A stretch of 36,595 bases of DNA from Clostridia bacterium (GTDB taxonomy: Bacteria > Bacillota > Clostridia > UBA1212 > UBA1255), in the NCBI GenBank assembly GCA_017560765.1, contig JAFZEI010000059.1, positions 1 through 36,595 of the forward strand. Direction: 5' to 3'. The notes below the pieces were generated by a model that made no database searches, was not told the origin of the DNA, and was given only the letters and a program-made list of their open reading frames with translations. Both the position numbers and the translations under genes were made by a program. Of this stretch, positions 1-7,359 are shown piece by piece; within the stretch, counting starts at the first letter, position 1; each line of letters begins with the position of its first letter.

Positions 1-55
1 GACAAAACTTAGCGTCGTCACTTAGCTTAGCTCCGCAAACAGTACAAAATTTCAT
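1..55 (-). CDS. Zinc-ribbon protein, 5' fragment
   Basis: Reading the minus strand from an ATG at 53-55 gives 18 residues, MKFCTVCGAKLSDDAKFC, before the window ends. The pattern CxxCG...FC is the typical start of a small zinc-ribbon domain (zf-ribbon_3 / DUF7577-like), in which four cysteines bind one zinc ion. A ribosome binding site (GGAGG, complement of 64-68) lies 8 bases upstream and a good promoter lies at 96-124, so the start is well supported. Only the N-terminus is visible; in many Firmicutes such a ribbon sits before a membrane segment or other domain, so the function of the full protein cannot be given. Confidence 0.8.
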   Translation of the reverse strand, partial: MKFCTVCGAKLSDDAKFC

Positions 56-95
56 AAAAAAAACCTCCCTAAAGAATATAATTTAATTTAAAACA

Positions 96-124
96 ATTAT
101 ATCCTATTATAGGTGTCTTTGCAA
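96..124 (-). promoter_or_regulatory. Sigma-A promoter for the zinc-ribbon gene
   Basis: On the minus strand a TTGCAA -35 box (119-124) and a TATAAT -10 box (96-101) are separated by 17 bases. The start point would fall near 89, leaving a leader of about 34 bases that contains the GGAGG site. Confidence 0.7.
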
Positions 125-154
125 AGAAGAAAATTTTTGGGTTTTAAAAAACAG

Positions 155-183
155 ATGAAATTATTTTGCAAATATGATATACT
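155..183 (+). promoter_or_regulatory. Probable promoter of scpA
   Basis: ATGAAA (155-160, four of six matches to the -35 consensus) and TATACT (178-183) are 17 bases apart, about 30 bases ahead of the scpA start. It lies back to back with the promoter of the zinc-ribbon gene. Confidence 0.5.
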
Positions 184-215
184 GAGTCGATTTATGTTAT
201 TGGGAGGATAAGGGT

Positions 216-1013
216 TTGTCTGAAGAATACAAAACAGAAATAAATATCAGACTTGACGTGTTCGAAGGCCCTTTTGACCTTCTTTTAGCACTGTTAGAGA
301 AAAATAAGCTTGAAATCACCGATATTAAAATCAGTTTGATTGCTGACCAGTATCTTGATGTTTTAAGTCAAAATTTTGATATGGAGATTGCCTCTGAATT
401 CCTCGTTACCGCCAGTTGGCTTTTACATATGAAATCTAAAAAGCTTCTGCCTAAACCTGAGAAAGAGGAAGAAGAAATTACCGAGGAAGAACTCATCAGA
501 AGACTTACGCAGTACAAGAAGTATAAAGACGTTACACCGGAGATTACAGAGAAATATCTTTATTGGTCAAAATCTTATTATAAAATGCCTGAGCCATTAG
601 AATATCCGAAGAAATATGAACCGCCCGTAATCGATAAAAATGAATTTGCAGCTTGCTTTGCTGATGTGCGGACAAGATATCTTTTAAGGCAAAATGATAA
701 CAGAGAAAAAATGGAGAGGATTCTCAAGGTTGAAAAGGTAAGCCTTAAAGATAAAATGAAGCAAGTTGTTTCTAATGTAATACGCAAGGCAAAAACTAAA
801 TTTTCAGAGCTGTTCTCGCCTAAAAAAAGCAGCAGAGCAGAGATAGTAACCGGTTTTCTTGCGCTTTTAGAGCTTACAAGAAGAAAACGCGTAAAAGCAG
901 ATCAAAAAGAAAATTTCGGTGAAATAATTATTACACCGGGAGAAGAAATAAACGACAGTAATTTTGATTTCGCAGGGGACGGAGAAATCGGTTCGGATTT
1001 TGAAATCAGCTGA
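216..1013 (+). CDS. scpA: Segregation and condensation protein ScpA
   Basis: This is the kleisin subunit of the bacterial SMC-ScpAB condensin, which bridges the SMC heads and helps compact and segregate the nucleoid. The 265-residue length is normal for ScpA. The N-terminal FEGPFDLLLALLEKN stretch is the family signature that contacts the SMC neck; a central acidic and lysine-rich region follows, and a C-terminal winged-helix-like part (about residues 195-235, VTGFLALLELTRRKRV) binds the SMC cap. The start is TTG at 216, chosen because GGAGG (203-207) lies 8 bases upstream and the family motif begins soon after. scpB follows 30 bases downstream, the usual partner order in Firmicutes. Identification is secure. 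Confidence 0.95.
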   Translation: MSEEYKTEINIRLDVFEGPFDLLLALLEKNKLEITDIKISLIADQYLDVLSQNFDMEIASEFLVTASWLLHMKSKKLLPKPEKEEEEITEEELIRRLTQYKKYKDVTPEITEKYLYWSKSYYKMPEPLEYPKKYEPPVIDKNEFAACFADVRTRYLLRQNDNREKMERILKVEKVSLKDKMKQVVSNVIRKAKTKFSELFSPKKSSRAEIVTGFLALLELTRRKRVKADQKENFGEIIITPGEEINDSNFDFAGDGEIGSDFEIS

Positions 1014-1043
1014 CACTTCAAAGAAAGGCAGGTTATTCTAATT

Positions 1044-1607
1044 ATGGGAGAAAATACATATAGTAAAAATGAAGCTAAAGCGGAAGCCTTGCTTTTTTCT
1101 TCGGGCGGTGTTGTATTGCTCGAAGATGTGTGCCTTGTTTTAAAGATTAAAAAAAATGAAGCCGAGGATGTAATGAAACGCTTGGCCGCCAGATACGAGC
1201 AAAGAAAAGGCGGCATAATTATTCGTCAAGTAAATGAGGGCTGGCAACTTTCATCAAGTCCTGATTATTATGATGATTTATGCGTATATTTTCAGGAGAC
1301 AGCTACAGGCAATTTAAGCAGAGCAGCTATGGAGACTTTGACAATAATTGCATACAATCAACCTGTGACACGTGCCGGTATAGAAATGGTAAGGGGAGTA
1401 AACAGCGACGGTGTTTTGGCAAAGCTTGTAGAAAGAGGTCTTGTGGCAGAAAGAGGAAAGGCGGATAGTCCGGGAAGACCTACTCTTTACGGTACTACGG
1501 AGTTGTTCTTAAAGAGCATCGGCATCGGGAATTTAAGCGAGCTGCCTGACATTACGGAAAGTCTACCTGCTGCTTCTGATGAAACAACAGAAATAATAGA
1601 AGAATAA
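1044..1607 (+). CDS. scpB: Segregation and condensation protein ScpB
   Basis: ScpB dimers bind the middle of ScpA in the SMC condensin complex. The 187-residue protein shows the two winged-helix modules of the family: an N-terminal one (AEALLFSSGGVVLLEDV, about residues 12-28) and a second with the diagnostic AAMETLTIIAYNQPVTR and RGVNSDGVLAKLVERGL (about residues 94-135), ending in GRPTLYGTTELFLKSIGI. The acidic tail (ETTEIIEE) is typical. The start ATG at 1044 follows an AAAGGCAGG sequence. It is co-transcribed with scpA; the next gene starts 27 bases downstream, so it may belong to the same transcript. Confidence 0.95.
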   Translation: MGENTYSKNEAKAEALLFSSGGVVLLEDVCLVLKIKKNEAEDVMKRLAARYEQRKGGIIIRQVNEGWQLSSSPDYYDDLCVYFQETATGNLSRAAMETLTIIAYNQPVTRAGIEMVRGVNSDGVLAKLVERGLVAERGKADSPGRPTLYGTTELFLKSIGIGNLSELPDITESLPAASDETTEIIEE

Positions 1608-1634
1608 GTAATATTTTTAGAAAGGATTATTTTT

Positions 1635-2480
1635 ATGGTTGAAGTTGGTTATTATAACGGTAAATACGGACCGTTGGCTGAAATGGAAATTCCTATGCTG
1701 GACAGAGCTTGTTATTTTGGAGACGGTGTTTACGATTTTTCATTGGCTCATAAGGATAAGATTTTTGTAATTGATGAACATATAGATAGAATTTATAAAA
1801 GTGCAGCCATGATAGAGATAGATATTCCGTACAGCAAAGAAGAAATGAAAGCGATTCTTTATGAGGCAATATCAAAATCTGAGTGTGAAGATGTAAGTGT
1901 TTATTGGCAAGTTTCAAGAGGAACGGATATACGCAATCACATATATCCCGGTGCCGATAAAAAAGCAAATCTTATGATTATGGTTAAACCGGGTAAAGTT
2001 GCCGGCATTGATAAAAGATTTAAACTTATTACTCTCGAAGATACAAGATATCTTCACTGCAATATTAAAACAATAAACTTGTTGCCAAGCGTTATAGCTA
2101 GTGAAAAGGCACGCAAGGCAGGTTGTGACGAAGCTGTTTTACATAGAGGAGACAGGGTTACGGAATGTTCTCATTGCAATGTAAGTATTTTGCAAAATGG
2201 CACATTCAGAACAGCACCTACAGATAATCTTATTCTTCCCGGAATCGCACGAGCACACCTTATAAAGGCTTGTCACGAATTGGGAATACCTGTAGACGAG
2301 ACTCCGTTTACTTTGAAGGAGCTTATGGAGGCAGACGAAGTAATAGTTTCCAGTTCTTCAACTTTATGTATACAGGCTACGGAAATTGACGGTAAGCCTG
2401 TAGGCGGTAAGGATCCTTTAAATATGGATAAGATCCGCAACGCAGTATATAAAGAATTTTATGACTATATGGGAATTTAA
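1635..2480 (+). CDS. dat: D-amino-acid transaminase (PLP class IV)
   Basis: A class IV pyridoxal-phosphate aminotransferase of 281 residues, about the usual size for D-amino-acid transaminase, which interconverts D-alanine and 2-oxoglutarate with D-glutamate and pyruvate and so supplies D-amino acids for peptidoglycan. The block HCNIKTINLLPSVIA contains the PLP lysine at residue 145, the same number as in the Bacillus enzyme; the next block (GCDEAVLHRGDRVTECSHCN) and LPGIAR are also family features. Branched-chain aminotransferases and aminodeoxychorismate lyase share this fold; the IK-NLL context favours D-AAT. A ribosome binding site (AGAAAGGA) precedes the ATG. Its end overlaps the convergent gerW by 4 bases. 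Confidence 0.85.
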   Translation: MVEVGYYNGKYGPLAEMEIPMLDRACYFGDGVYDFSLAHKDKIFVIDEHIDRIYKSAAMIEIDIPYSKEEMKAILYEAISKSECEDVSVYWQVSRGTDIRNHIYPGADKKANLMIMVKPGKVAGIDKRFKLITLEDTRYLHCNIKTINLLPSVIASEKARKAGCDEAVLHRGDRVTECSHCNVSILQNGTFRTAPTDNLILPGIARAHLIKACHELGIPVDETPFTLKELMEADEVIVSSSSTLCIQATEIDGKPVGGKDPLNMDKIRNAVYKEFYDYMGI

Positions 2481-2953
2481 TCACAGTCACAAGCGTCGCT
2501 CTCATTTTCTTGAGAGCGGCTGTTTTTTTCGCTCATTTTATTTTCAAGTACAGTTAAAATCTTATTAAGCAAATCAGGGATAAGATTTATTAATTTTTCA
2601 ACAGTGTTATTGTTGTCAATGGGAATAAGCTGTACATTACCGCCACCTGATTTTATGAAGGCTACGGGTGTAATTGAAATGCCGGTTGCACAACCGCCTG
2701 CAAATGGATATTTTACGGGAACAATAAATTTATCGTCCAAGGGTTTTGTGGGGCCTGTAACAGGATTCGTAAAATCGATACTTCCGCTGTATTCCGCACC
2801 ACCTGTGGCAATTCCGAAACATACCTTGCAAACAGGAATTATTACAGAACCATCGGGTGTCTGAACAGCATCTCCTATAACAGTGTTAACGTCTACCATA
2901 TCTTTAATGCCATTCATGGATGTTGTCATTATATCATTTATTGGATTTGACAT
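2477..2953 (-). CDS. gerW: Sporulation/germination protein GerW (YtfJ family)
   Basis: A 158-residue protein of the GerW/YtfJ family, made in the forespore in Bacillus and needed for normal germination. The conserved part runs from about residue 8 to 115: DVNTVIGDAVQTPDGSVIIPV, then KVCFGIATGGAEY and a glycine-rich core GGGNVQLIPI. The C-terminal tail is acidic and cysteine-containing (ESDACDCD) and is encoded across a transcription terminator used by the opposite strand. The start lies inside the end of the DUF2953 gene (20-base overlap). The ytfI-ytfJ pair (DUF2953 + GerW) is conserved in spore formers, which supports both calls and shows that this organism, or its ancestor, sporulates. Confidence 0.92.
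   Translation of the reverse strand: MSNPINDIMTTSMNGIKDMVDVNTVIGDAVQTPDGSVIIPVCKVCFGIATGGAEYSGSIDFTNPVTGPTKPLDDKFIVPVKYPFAGGCATGISITPVAFIKSGGGNVQLIPIDNNNTVEKLINLIPDLLNKILTVLENKMSEKNSRSQENESDACDCD
2497..2529 (+). terminator. Terminator of the scpAB-dat transcript, inside the gerW 3' end
   Basis: An 8-bp stem (CGCTCTCA at 2497-2504 with TGAGAGCG at 2511-2518, loop of 6) is followed by TGTTTTTTT to 2529. It lies within the last codons of the convergent gerW gene, so the same bases encode protein on the minus strand. Confidence 0.65.
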
Positions 2954-3506
2954 TTTTTTGCTTCCTTTCTTTATTTTTTTGCCTTTTTGTATTAAAAAAA
3001 TGCTTTATACTTTCTGTTATAATGTTTCCTGTATTCGTTTTAACTATACATTCAAAAAAAATATCACCTTGAATTTTTTCGTTGTAAATAGGAAAAATTT
3101 CTACTTTTGATAAAGATATTTTGCTACAACACGTTGATAAAAATGCAATGAAAATGCCTGCAAAGCTATTTATAATGCCTGTGAAAATTGCTGTGGTAAA
3201 GGCATCATAAGATGAAATATTTCCATGAATTGTTATGTTTGATATTTCTATCCATTTCTTGAATTTTTTTATATTTTTAAATAATACATTTTTGCTTTTT
3301 TTTCTTTTTCTTTTTTTCTTGTTGTTTCTGCGCAGAATACGATTTACAGATATGGAATATTTATACATATCTTCTATATCTTGCATCTTAAAAAAATTAT
3401 CAACAGAGGCATAAAAAGAAATTACGATATTCAGATTGACGGAGAATATCGCCACAGTAAGCAATATAAATATTAAAATTATAAAAAGTATTATTGTTGC
3501 CGTCAT
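2934..3506 (-). CDS. DUF2953 membrane protein (YtfI-like)
   Basis: A 190-residue protein with one N-terminal membrane segment (about residues 4-26), a very basic stretch (KKKRKRKKSKN, about residues 62-72) and a C-terminal region containing PIYNEKIQGDIFFECIVKTN, matching the DUF2953 family (Bacillus YtfI). Its role is unknown, but it is regularly encoded just before gerW and is probably sporulation-associated. The ATG at 3506 has AAAGGA only about three bases upstream, closer than usual. It sits 51 bases after prmC, with no clear promoter in that gap, so read-through from prmC is likely, possibly with a sporulation promoter that I cannot recognise. Confidence 0.8.
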   Translation of the reverse strand: MTATIILFIILIFILLTVAIFSVNLNIVISFYASVDNFFKMQDIEDMYKYSISVNRILRRNNKKKRKRKKSKNVLFKNIKKFKKWIEISNITIHGNISSYDAFTTAIFTGIINSFAGIFIAFLSTCCSKISLSKVEIFPIYNEKIQGDIFFECIVKTNTGNIITESIKHFFNTKRQKNKERKQKNVKSNK

Positions 3507-3557
3507 AAATCCTTTAAAGTAAAAACATTTTATAAAAGGATTATTGGCAATTTTAGA

Positions 3558-4379
3558 TTAATTAAACACATGGACCACACGACAGTGTCCGCTTATGTCT
3601 TTGATAATTTCTGTTTTTGAGATTTCTCTAAATAAATCAGCTACAGCTTCTGCTTGTTTAAAGCCTACTTCCAAAAGCAAATGACCGCCGGTATTAAGAA
3701 AATTTTTGTAATTGTCAGCAATTCTTATATAAAATTCCAATCCGTCATTTGCACCGTAAAGAGCAATTTCCGGTTCGAATTTTAATGTATCCTCAGACAT
3801 AAAGCATTTTTCGGACAAAGATATATATGGGGGATTAGAAATAATAACATCAAAGCTTCTGTCAATTTTATCAAATAAATCTGAATAAATAAAATCTATA
3901 TCTGTGTTAAGAGTACTTGCATTTTCTTTTGCTACTTTAAGAGCTTTTTCGGAAATGTCACTTGCATAAAAATTAACTGCAGGAAAATTCCTGAATCTGT
4001 TAGCTAAAGAAATTGCGATACATCCGCTGCCGGTACATAAATCAAGAACATTTACCTCACGATGTGCAAGGGGAGCGATACATTCCGTAGCTTTTTGAAC
4101 AATAAGCTCTGTATCTTGCCTTGGAATAAGCACATCCGGAGTTACTTTAAATTTTAAATCGTCAAAAAAGGCATAACCGAAAATATATTGCAAAGGATAT
4201 TTACGCTCATAACGTTCAAAGTATATCCTGTTTAATTCCCTTGTTTGACAGTCTGAAAGTTCATATTTTGACGAATCAAGCACAATGTGCAGCTTATTTA
4301 AGCCGCACACATACTCGATTATCATATCAGTTTCATGTTTTGGTAATTTTGAGGCTAAACGCCACTCACTCAGCTTCAT
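3558..4379 (-). CDS. prmC: Peptide chain release factor N5-glutamine methyltransferase PrmC
   Basis: PrmC (HemK) methylates the glutamine of the GGQ motif of release factors RF1 and RF2, using S-adenosylmethionine. The 273-residue product has the N-terminal helical domain, an SAM-binding motif (VLDLCTGSGCIAISLA) and the catalytic NPPY at residues 182-185 (VIISNPPYISL). An earlier in-frame ATG at 4424 exists, but the ATG at 4379 is preferred: GAGGAA lies about 10 bases upstream and the protein then begins at the usual point. The gene overlaps the end of yqhQ by 14 bases, so translation is probably coupled. prfA, often next to prmC, is not in the window. Confidence 0.93.
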   Translation of the reverse strand: MKLSEWRLASKLPKHETDMIIEYVCGLNKLHIVLDSSKYELSDCQTRELNRIYFERYERKYPLQYIFGYAFFDDLKFKVTPDVLIPRQDTELIVQKATECIAPLAHREVNVLDLCTGSGCIAISLANRFRNFPAVNFYASDISEKALKVAKENASTLNTDIDFIYSDLFDKIDRSFDVIISNPPYISLSEKCFMSEDTLKFEPEIALYGANDGLEFYIRIADNYKNFLNTGGHLLLEVGFKQAEAVADLFREISKTEIIKDISGHCRVVHVFN

Positions 4380-5415
4380 TACAAGATGGTTCCTCACAGC
4401 AAGCATGCTCGTTGTCAAGTGCACTGTATGTTTTTTCTGTTTGAGAATTTTTCTCGTATTCTAAAGCCTTGTTTAATGCTACAATTGCAACTTCAATCAT
4501 ATCATCCTCAGGCTCAATCGTGGTGAAACGTTGCATAGCCATACCGGGAGCGCGAAGAATTTTCGTAAACCAATTTACGTGTTTGCCGGCAAAACGATTA
4601 AATTCATAACTGACACCTGCAATAACAGGCAAAAGTAAAATTCTGCAGCCTACGCGAATCCATATACTGTCAAATCTTGGAAGAACAGAGTAAATCAGAA
4701 TACTGATTATCATTACAACGAACATGAAAGCGGTACCGCATCTTGGATGATGTTTTGAGTATTTGCGAACATTTTCTACGGTAAGCTCGTCTTCGTGCTC
4801 AAAACAGTGAATCGTTTTGTGCTCTGCTCCGTGATACATATACACGCGGCGTATTTCTTTCATTTTTGCTATAATAATCATATATCCCATAAAAATTGTC
4901 AATCTGACTAAACCTTCGCACAGATTGAATAAAATCCTCGGAACAGAAGCCGGGATGAATGAAGATATAAAAGTTGGTAACACGAAGAAAAGACCAACAG
5001 AAAAGACAACTGCAATAATCATCGAAATTGTCATAAGTACACCCATTGCTTTGTCGCCAAGCTTGTCTTCCACCCATTTATCGAATTTAGAAGGCTGATA
5101 ATCGGGATCGTCTTCTGATACGGAAATTTCGGCAGAATCAAAAAGTGCCTTCATTCCGCGACGCATGGAGTCAACTAAAGTTACGCAGCCACGAACTAAA
5201 GGTAAACCGAAGAATTTATTTTTTCTTACAAGGGGAGTAATTTTTTCTGTCTTAATATTAAGCTCGCCACTAGGCTCACGAACAACTTGTGCCATACCGT
5301 GAGGTCCCAACATCATAATTCCTTCCATGAGAGCTTGACCGCCTACAGAGCAAATTTTCTTTCCCTCTGTCATTTTGATTTTTTGTTTTTTTTCTTTATT
5401 TTCTTTATTTGACAT
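4366..5415 (-). CDS. DUF1385 membrane protein (YqhQ)
   Basis: A 349-residue protein of the DUF1385 (YqhQ) family, conserved in Firmicutes next to prmC, with no firmly assigned function. Family signatures seen are GGQALMEGIMMLGPHG near residue 25, the HGAEHKTIHCFEHEDELTVE block in the middle and FNRFAGKHVNWFTKILRAPGM near residue 275. At least three hydrophobic segments (around residues 115-150, 160-180 and 230-265) make it an integral membrane protein. It starts within the last 11 bases of the upstream ligase gene and overlaps prmC by 14 bases, so it is part of one translation-coupled operon. Confidence 0.9.
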   Translation of the reverse strand: MSNKENKEKKQKIKMTEGKKICSVGGQALMEGIMMLGPHGMAQVVREPSGELNIKTEKITPLVRKNKFFGLPLVRGCVTLVDSMRRGMKALFDSAEISVSEDDPDYQPSKFDKWVEDKLGDKAMGVLMTISMIIAVVFSVGLFFVLPTFISSFIPASVPRILFNLCEGLVRLTIFMGYMIIIAKMKEIRRVYMYHGAEHKTIHCFEHEDELTVENVRKYSKHHPRCGTAFMFVVMIISILIYSVLPRFDSIWIRVGCRILLLPVIAGVSYEFNRFAGKHVNWFTKILRAPGMAMQRFTTIEPEDDMIEVAIVALNKALEYEKNSQTEKTYSALDNEHACCEEPSCNEAE

Positions 5416-7165
5416 TTTTTGACATCTCCTCTTTCTCTAAGACAGTATACGCTACTTTACCTACTTTGGTCAATGGTAAAGACGCTTTGTACTCGTATTC
5501 TTTAGGTAAAGAATATCGTGCAATGTTATTTTTGCAATGTTCTTCTATTGATGCTCTTAGTTGCGCAGTAGGCTCTAAACCATCCTTTAAAACAATAAAA
5601 GCCTTAATTTTATTCATTTTATAGTCATCATGTACGCCTATTATGCAAGAAACAGAAACTGCCTCGTGTGCATTTATAATTTCTTCTATCTGTGATGGGT
5701 AAACGGAATATCCGGAGCATTTTATCATCCTTTTTATTCTTGATTTAAAATAAATAAATCCGTCTTCGTCCATTGTTCCCAAATCTCCTGTATGAAGCCA
5801 AACTAAGCCGTCTTCGTGCCGCTTTAGAACCTTATCTGTTTCTTCTTTGTTGTCTAAATAACCATTCATAACAGAAGGGCCGCTGATACAGATTTCACCA
5901 TCAATATTTGCGGGTAGCTCTTTTGCAGTGCCGGGCTCAACTATTTTGTAGAAGGTGTCGGAATATGGTATTCCAACGCTGCCTTTTCTGTATTCTTTTG
6001 CCGGTGTAAGTGCGCTGGCAGTAACACATTCAGTAAGGCCAAAGCCTTCTCGCAGTGCGACTTTTGCGCCCCTTTGTCTTAAAGCTTCGTCAAATCTGAT
6101 TTTTACATCGTGAGGTAAAGTATCACCGCCTGCAAAAACGCCTTTTATATTAGAAAAATCTACGCCGTCAAGACGGTTATTTCTTAAAAGTGCCTCGTAA
6201 AGAGTCGGTACACCGGCAACAAAAGTAGGTGTTTTTTTGCGAAGAAGTTGCGCAAATGAATCTGCATTAAATTGCGGAACAAGAATAATAGTACATCCCT
6301 TCATTATTGCAGTGTGAATACATACGCCTAATCCAAAACCGTGAAAAAGAGGGAGTACGGCAAGCATTGTGTGTCCCGGATGAATACTGTCGGTGCCGTT
6401 TGCCGCTGTTTGGGTTGCAAGTGCATTGAAATTTAAGTGAGAAAGCATTATTCCTTTCTGGGTTCCTGTTGTGCCGCCGCTGTACAATATAACAGCAGTA
6501 TGGGTAGCCTTTATGTCTTTTGCTCCGAAATCATCGGCAATTTGTTTTTTCTTATATTTACTGATAAAATCTGTCCAAGATTCTACTGAAAATGCATTTT
6601 CGTTGCAAGCTTGCGGCTTTTGAATTTTTCTGCCTTTGGTAAGATTAAAGCCTAAACGCAAGGGGAAAGGTAAGTATTCCGCAGCGCCTGCATAAATTAT
6701 TTTTTTTAGAGTGGGACAGTTAATGGCGCTTGCTTTTTTATAGAATGCATCGAAAATAAATAAAAGCTTGCTTTTGCTTGTATTTACGTAAAATTCTATT
6801 TCACTACCTGCAGAAAGGGGGTGAATCATATTTGCATGAGCGCCTAAATATATAATGGCGTAAAAAACAATGACTGCTTGCGGAATGTTAGGCAAGCAAA
6901 CTGTTATCCTGTCACCGGGGAGTATACCGTTTTCGGAAAGTGCTTTTGCGCAGCGTAAAACTTCTGAATGTAATTTTTTATATGAAGTTTTTGTGTTCAT
7001 ATAGTCTAAAGCAATAGCCTCAGGATAATTTTTGACTGTTTCACTAAAAACATCATACATTGTACCGTCAGGATAATATAAATCTGCAAGACTAGGGTCA
7101 GAATAGTATTTAATCCACGGTCTGTTGATTTTTTTGTTTTCTCCAATGAAATTAATATAATTCAT
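5405..7165 (-). CDS. AMP-forming acyl-CoA synthetase/ligase
   Basis: A 586-residue member of the ANL (adenylate-forming) superfamily, most like long- or medium-chain fatty acyl-CoA ligases: it would activate a carboxylic acid with ATP and load it on CoA. Seen are the phosphate loop YSGGTTGTQKG at residues 228-238, the GFGLTE motif, the hinge region HTGDLGTMDEDGF and the C-terminal catalytic lysine in LTKVGKVAY (K570). No transmembrane segment is evident. I place the start at the ATG at 7165, where AAAGGAG lies upstream (spacing somewhat long); a GTG at 7210 is possible but has no ribosome binding site. The true substrate cannot be told from sequence. It heads the operon with yqhQ and prmC. 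Confidence 0.85.
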   Translation of the reverse strand: MNYINFIGENKKINRPWIKYYSDPSLADLYYPDGTMYDVFSETVKNYPEAIALDYMNTKTSYKKLHSEVLRCAKALSENGILPGDRITVCLPNIPQAVIVFYAIIYLGAHANMIHPLSAGSEIEFYVNTSKSKLLFIFDAFYKKASAINCPTLKKIIYAGAAEYLPFPLRLGFNLTKGRKIQKPQACNENAFSVESWTDFISKYKKKQIADDFGAKDIKATHTAVILYSGGTTGTQKGIMLSHLNFNALATQTAANGTDSIHPGHTMLAVLPLFHGFGLGVCIHTAIMKGCTIILVPQFNADSFAQLLRKKTPTFVAGVPTLYEALLRNNRLDGVDFSNIKGVFAGGDTLPHDVKIRFDEALRQRGAKVALREGFGLTECVTASALTPAKEYRKGSVGIPYSDTFYKIVEPGTAKELPANIDGEICISGPSVMNGYLDNKEETDKVLKRHEDGLVWLHTGDLGTMDEDGFIYFKSRIKRMIKCSGYSVYPSQIEEIINAHEAVSVSCIIGVHDDYKMNKIKAFIVLKDGLEPTAQLRASIEEHCKNNIARYSLPKEYEYKASLPLTKVGKVAYTVLEKEEMSKNVK

Positions 7166-7359
7166 CTTGTTGAAGTTACTCCTTTGCAAAATCGTATGTA
7201 AGTATACCACAAGTTGTGCTTTTTAGATACTTTTATTTCTCATTATGAGCAAGGATGAAAATTGTGCTAAAATATTTTGCAAAAATTTATACAAATTTTA
7301 TAATTAAAGTAGTATACTGTAACATCATACTATATAGCGGTGGAATGGAGTTTATTAGA

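Noticed and set aside
7313-7318. TATACT as -10 box for the ABC exporter
   Set aside because: No acceptable -35 box lies 16-18 bases upstream, so no promoter is claimed.
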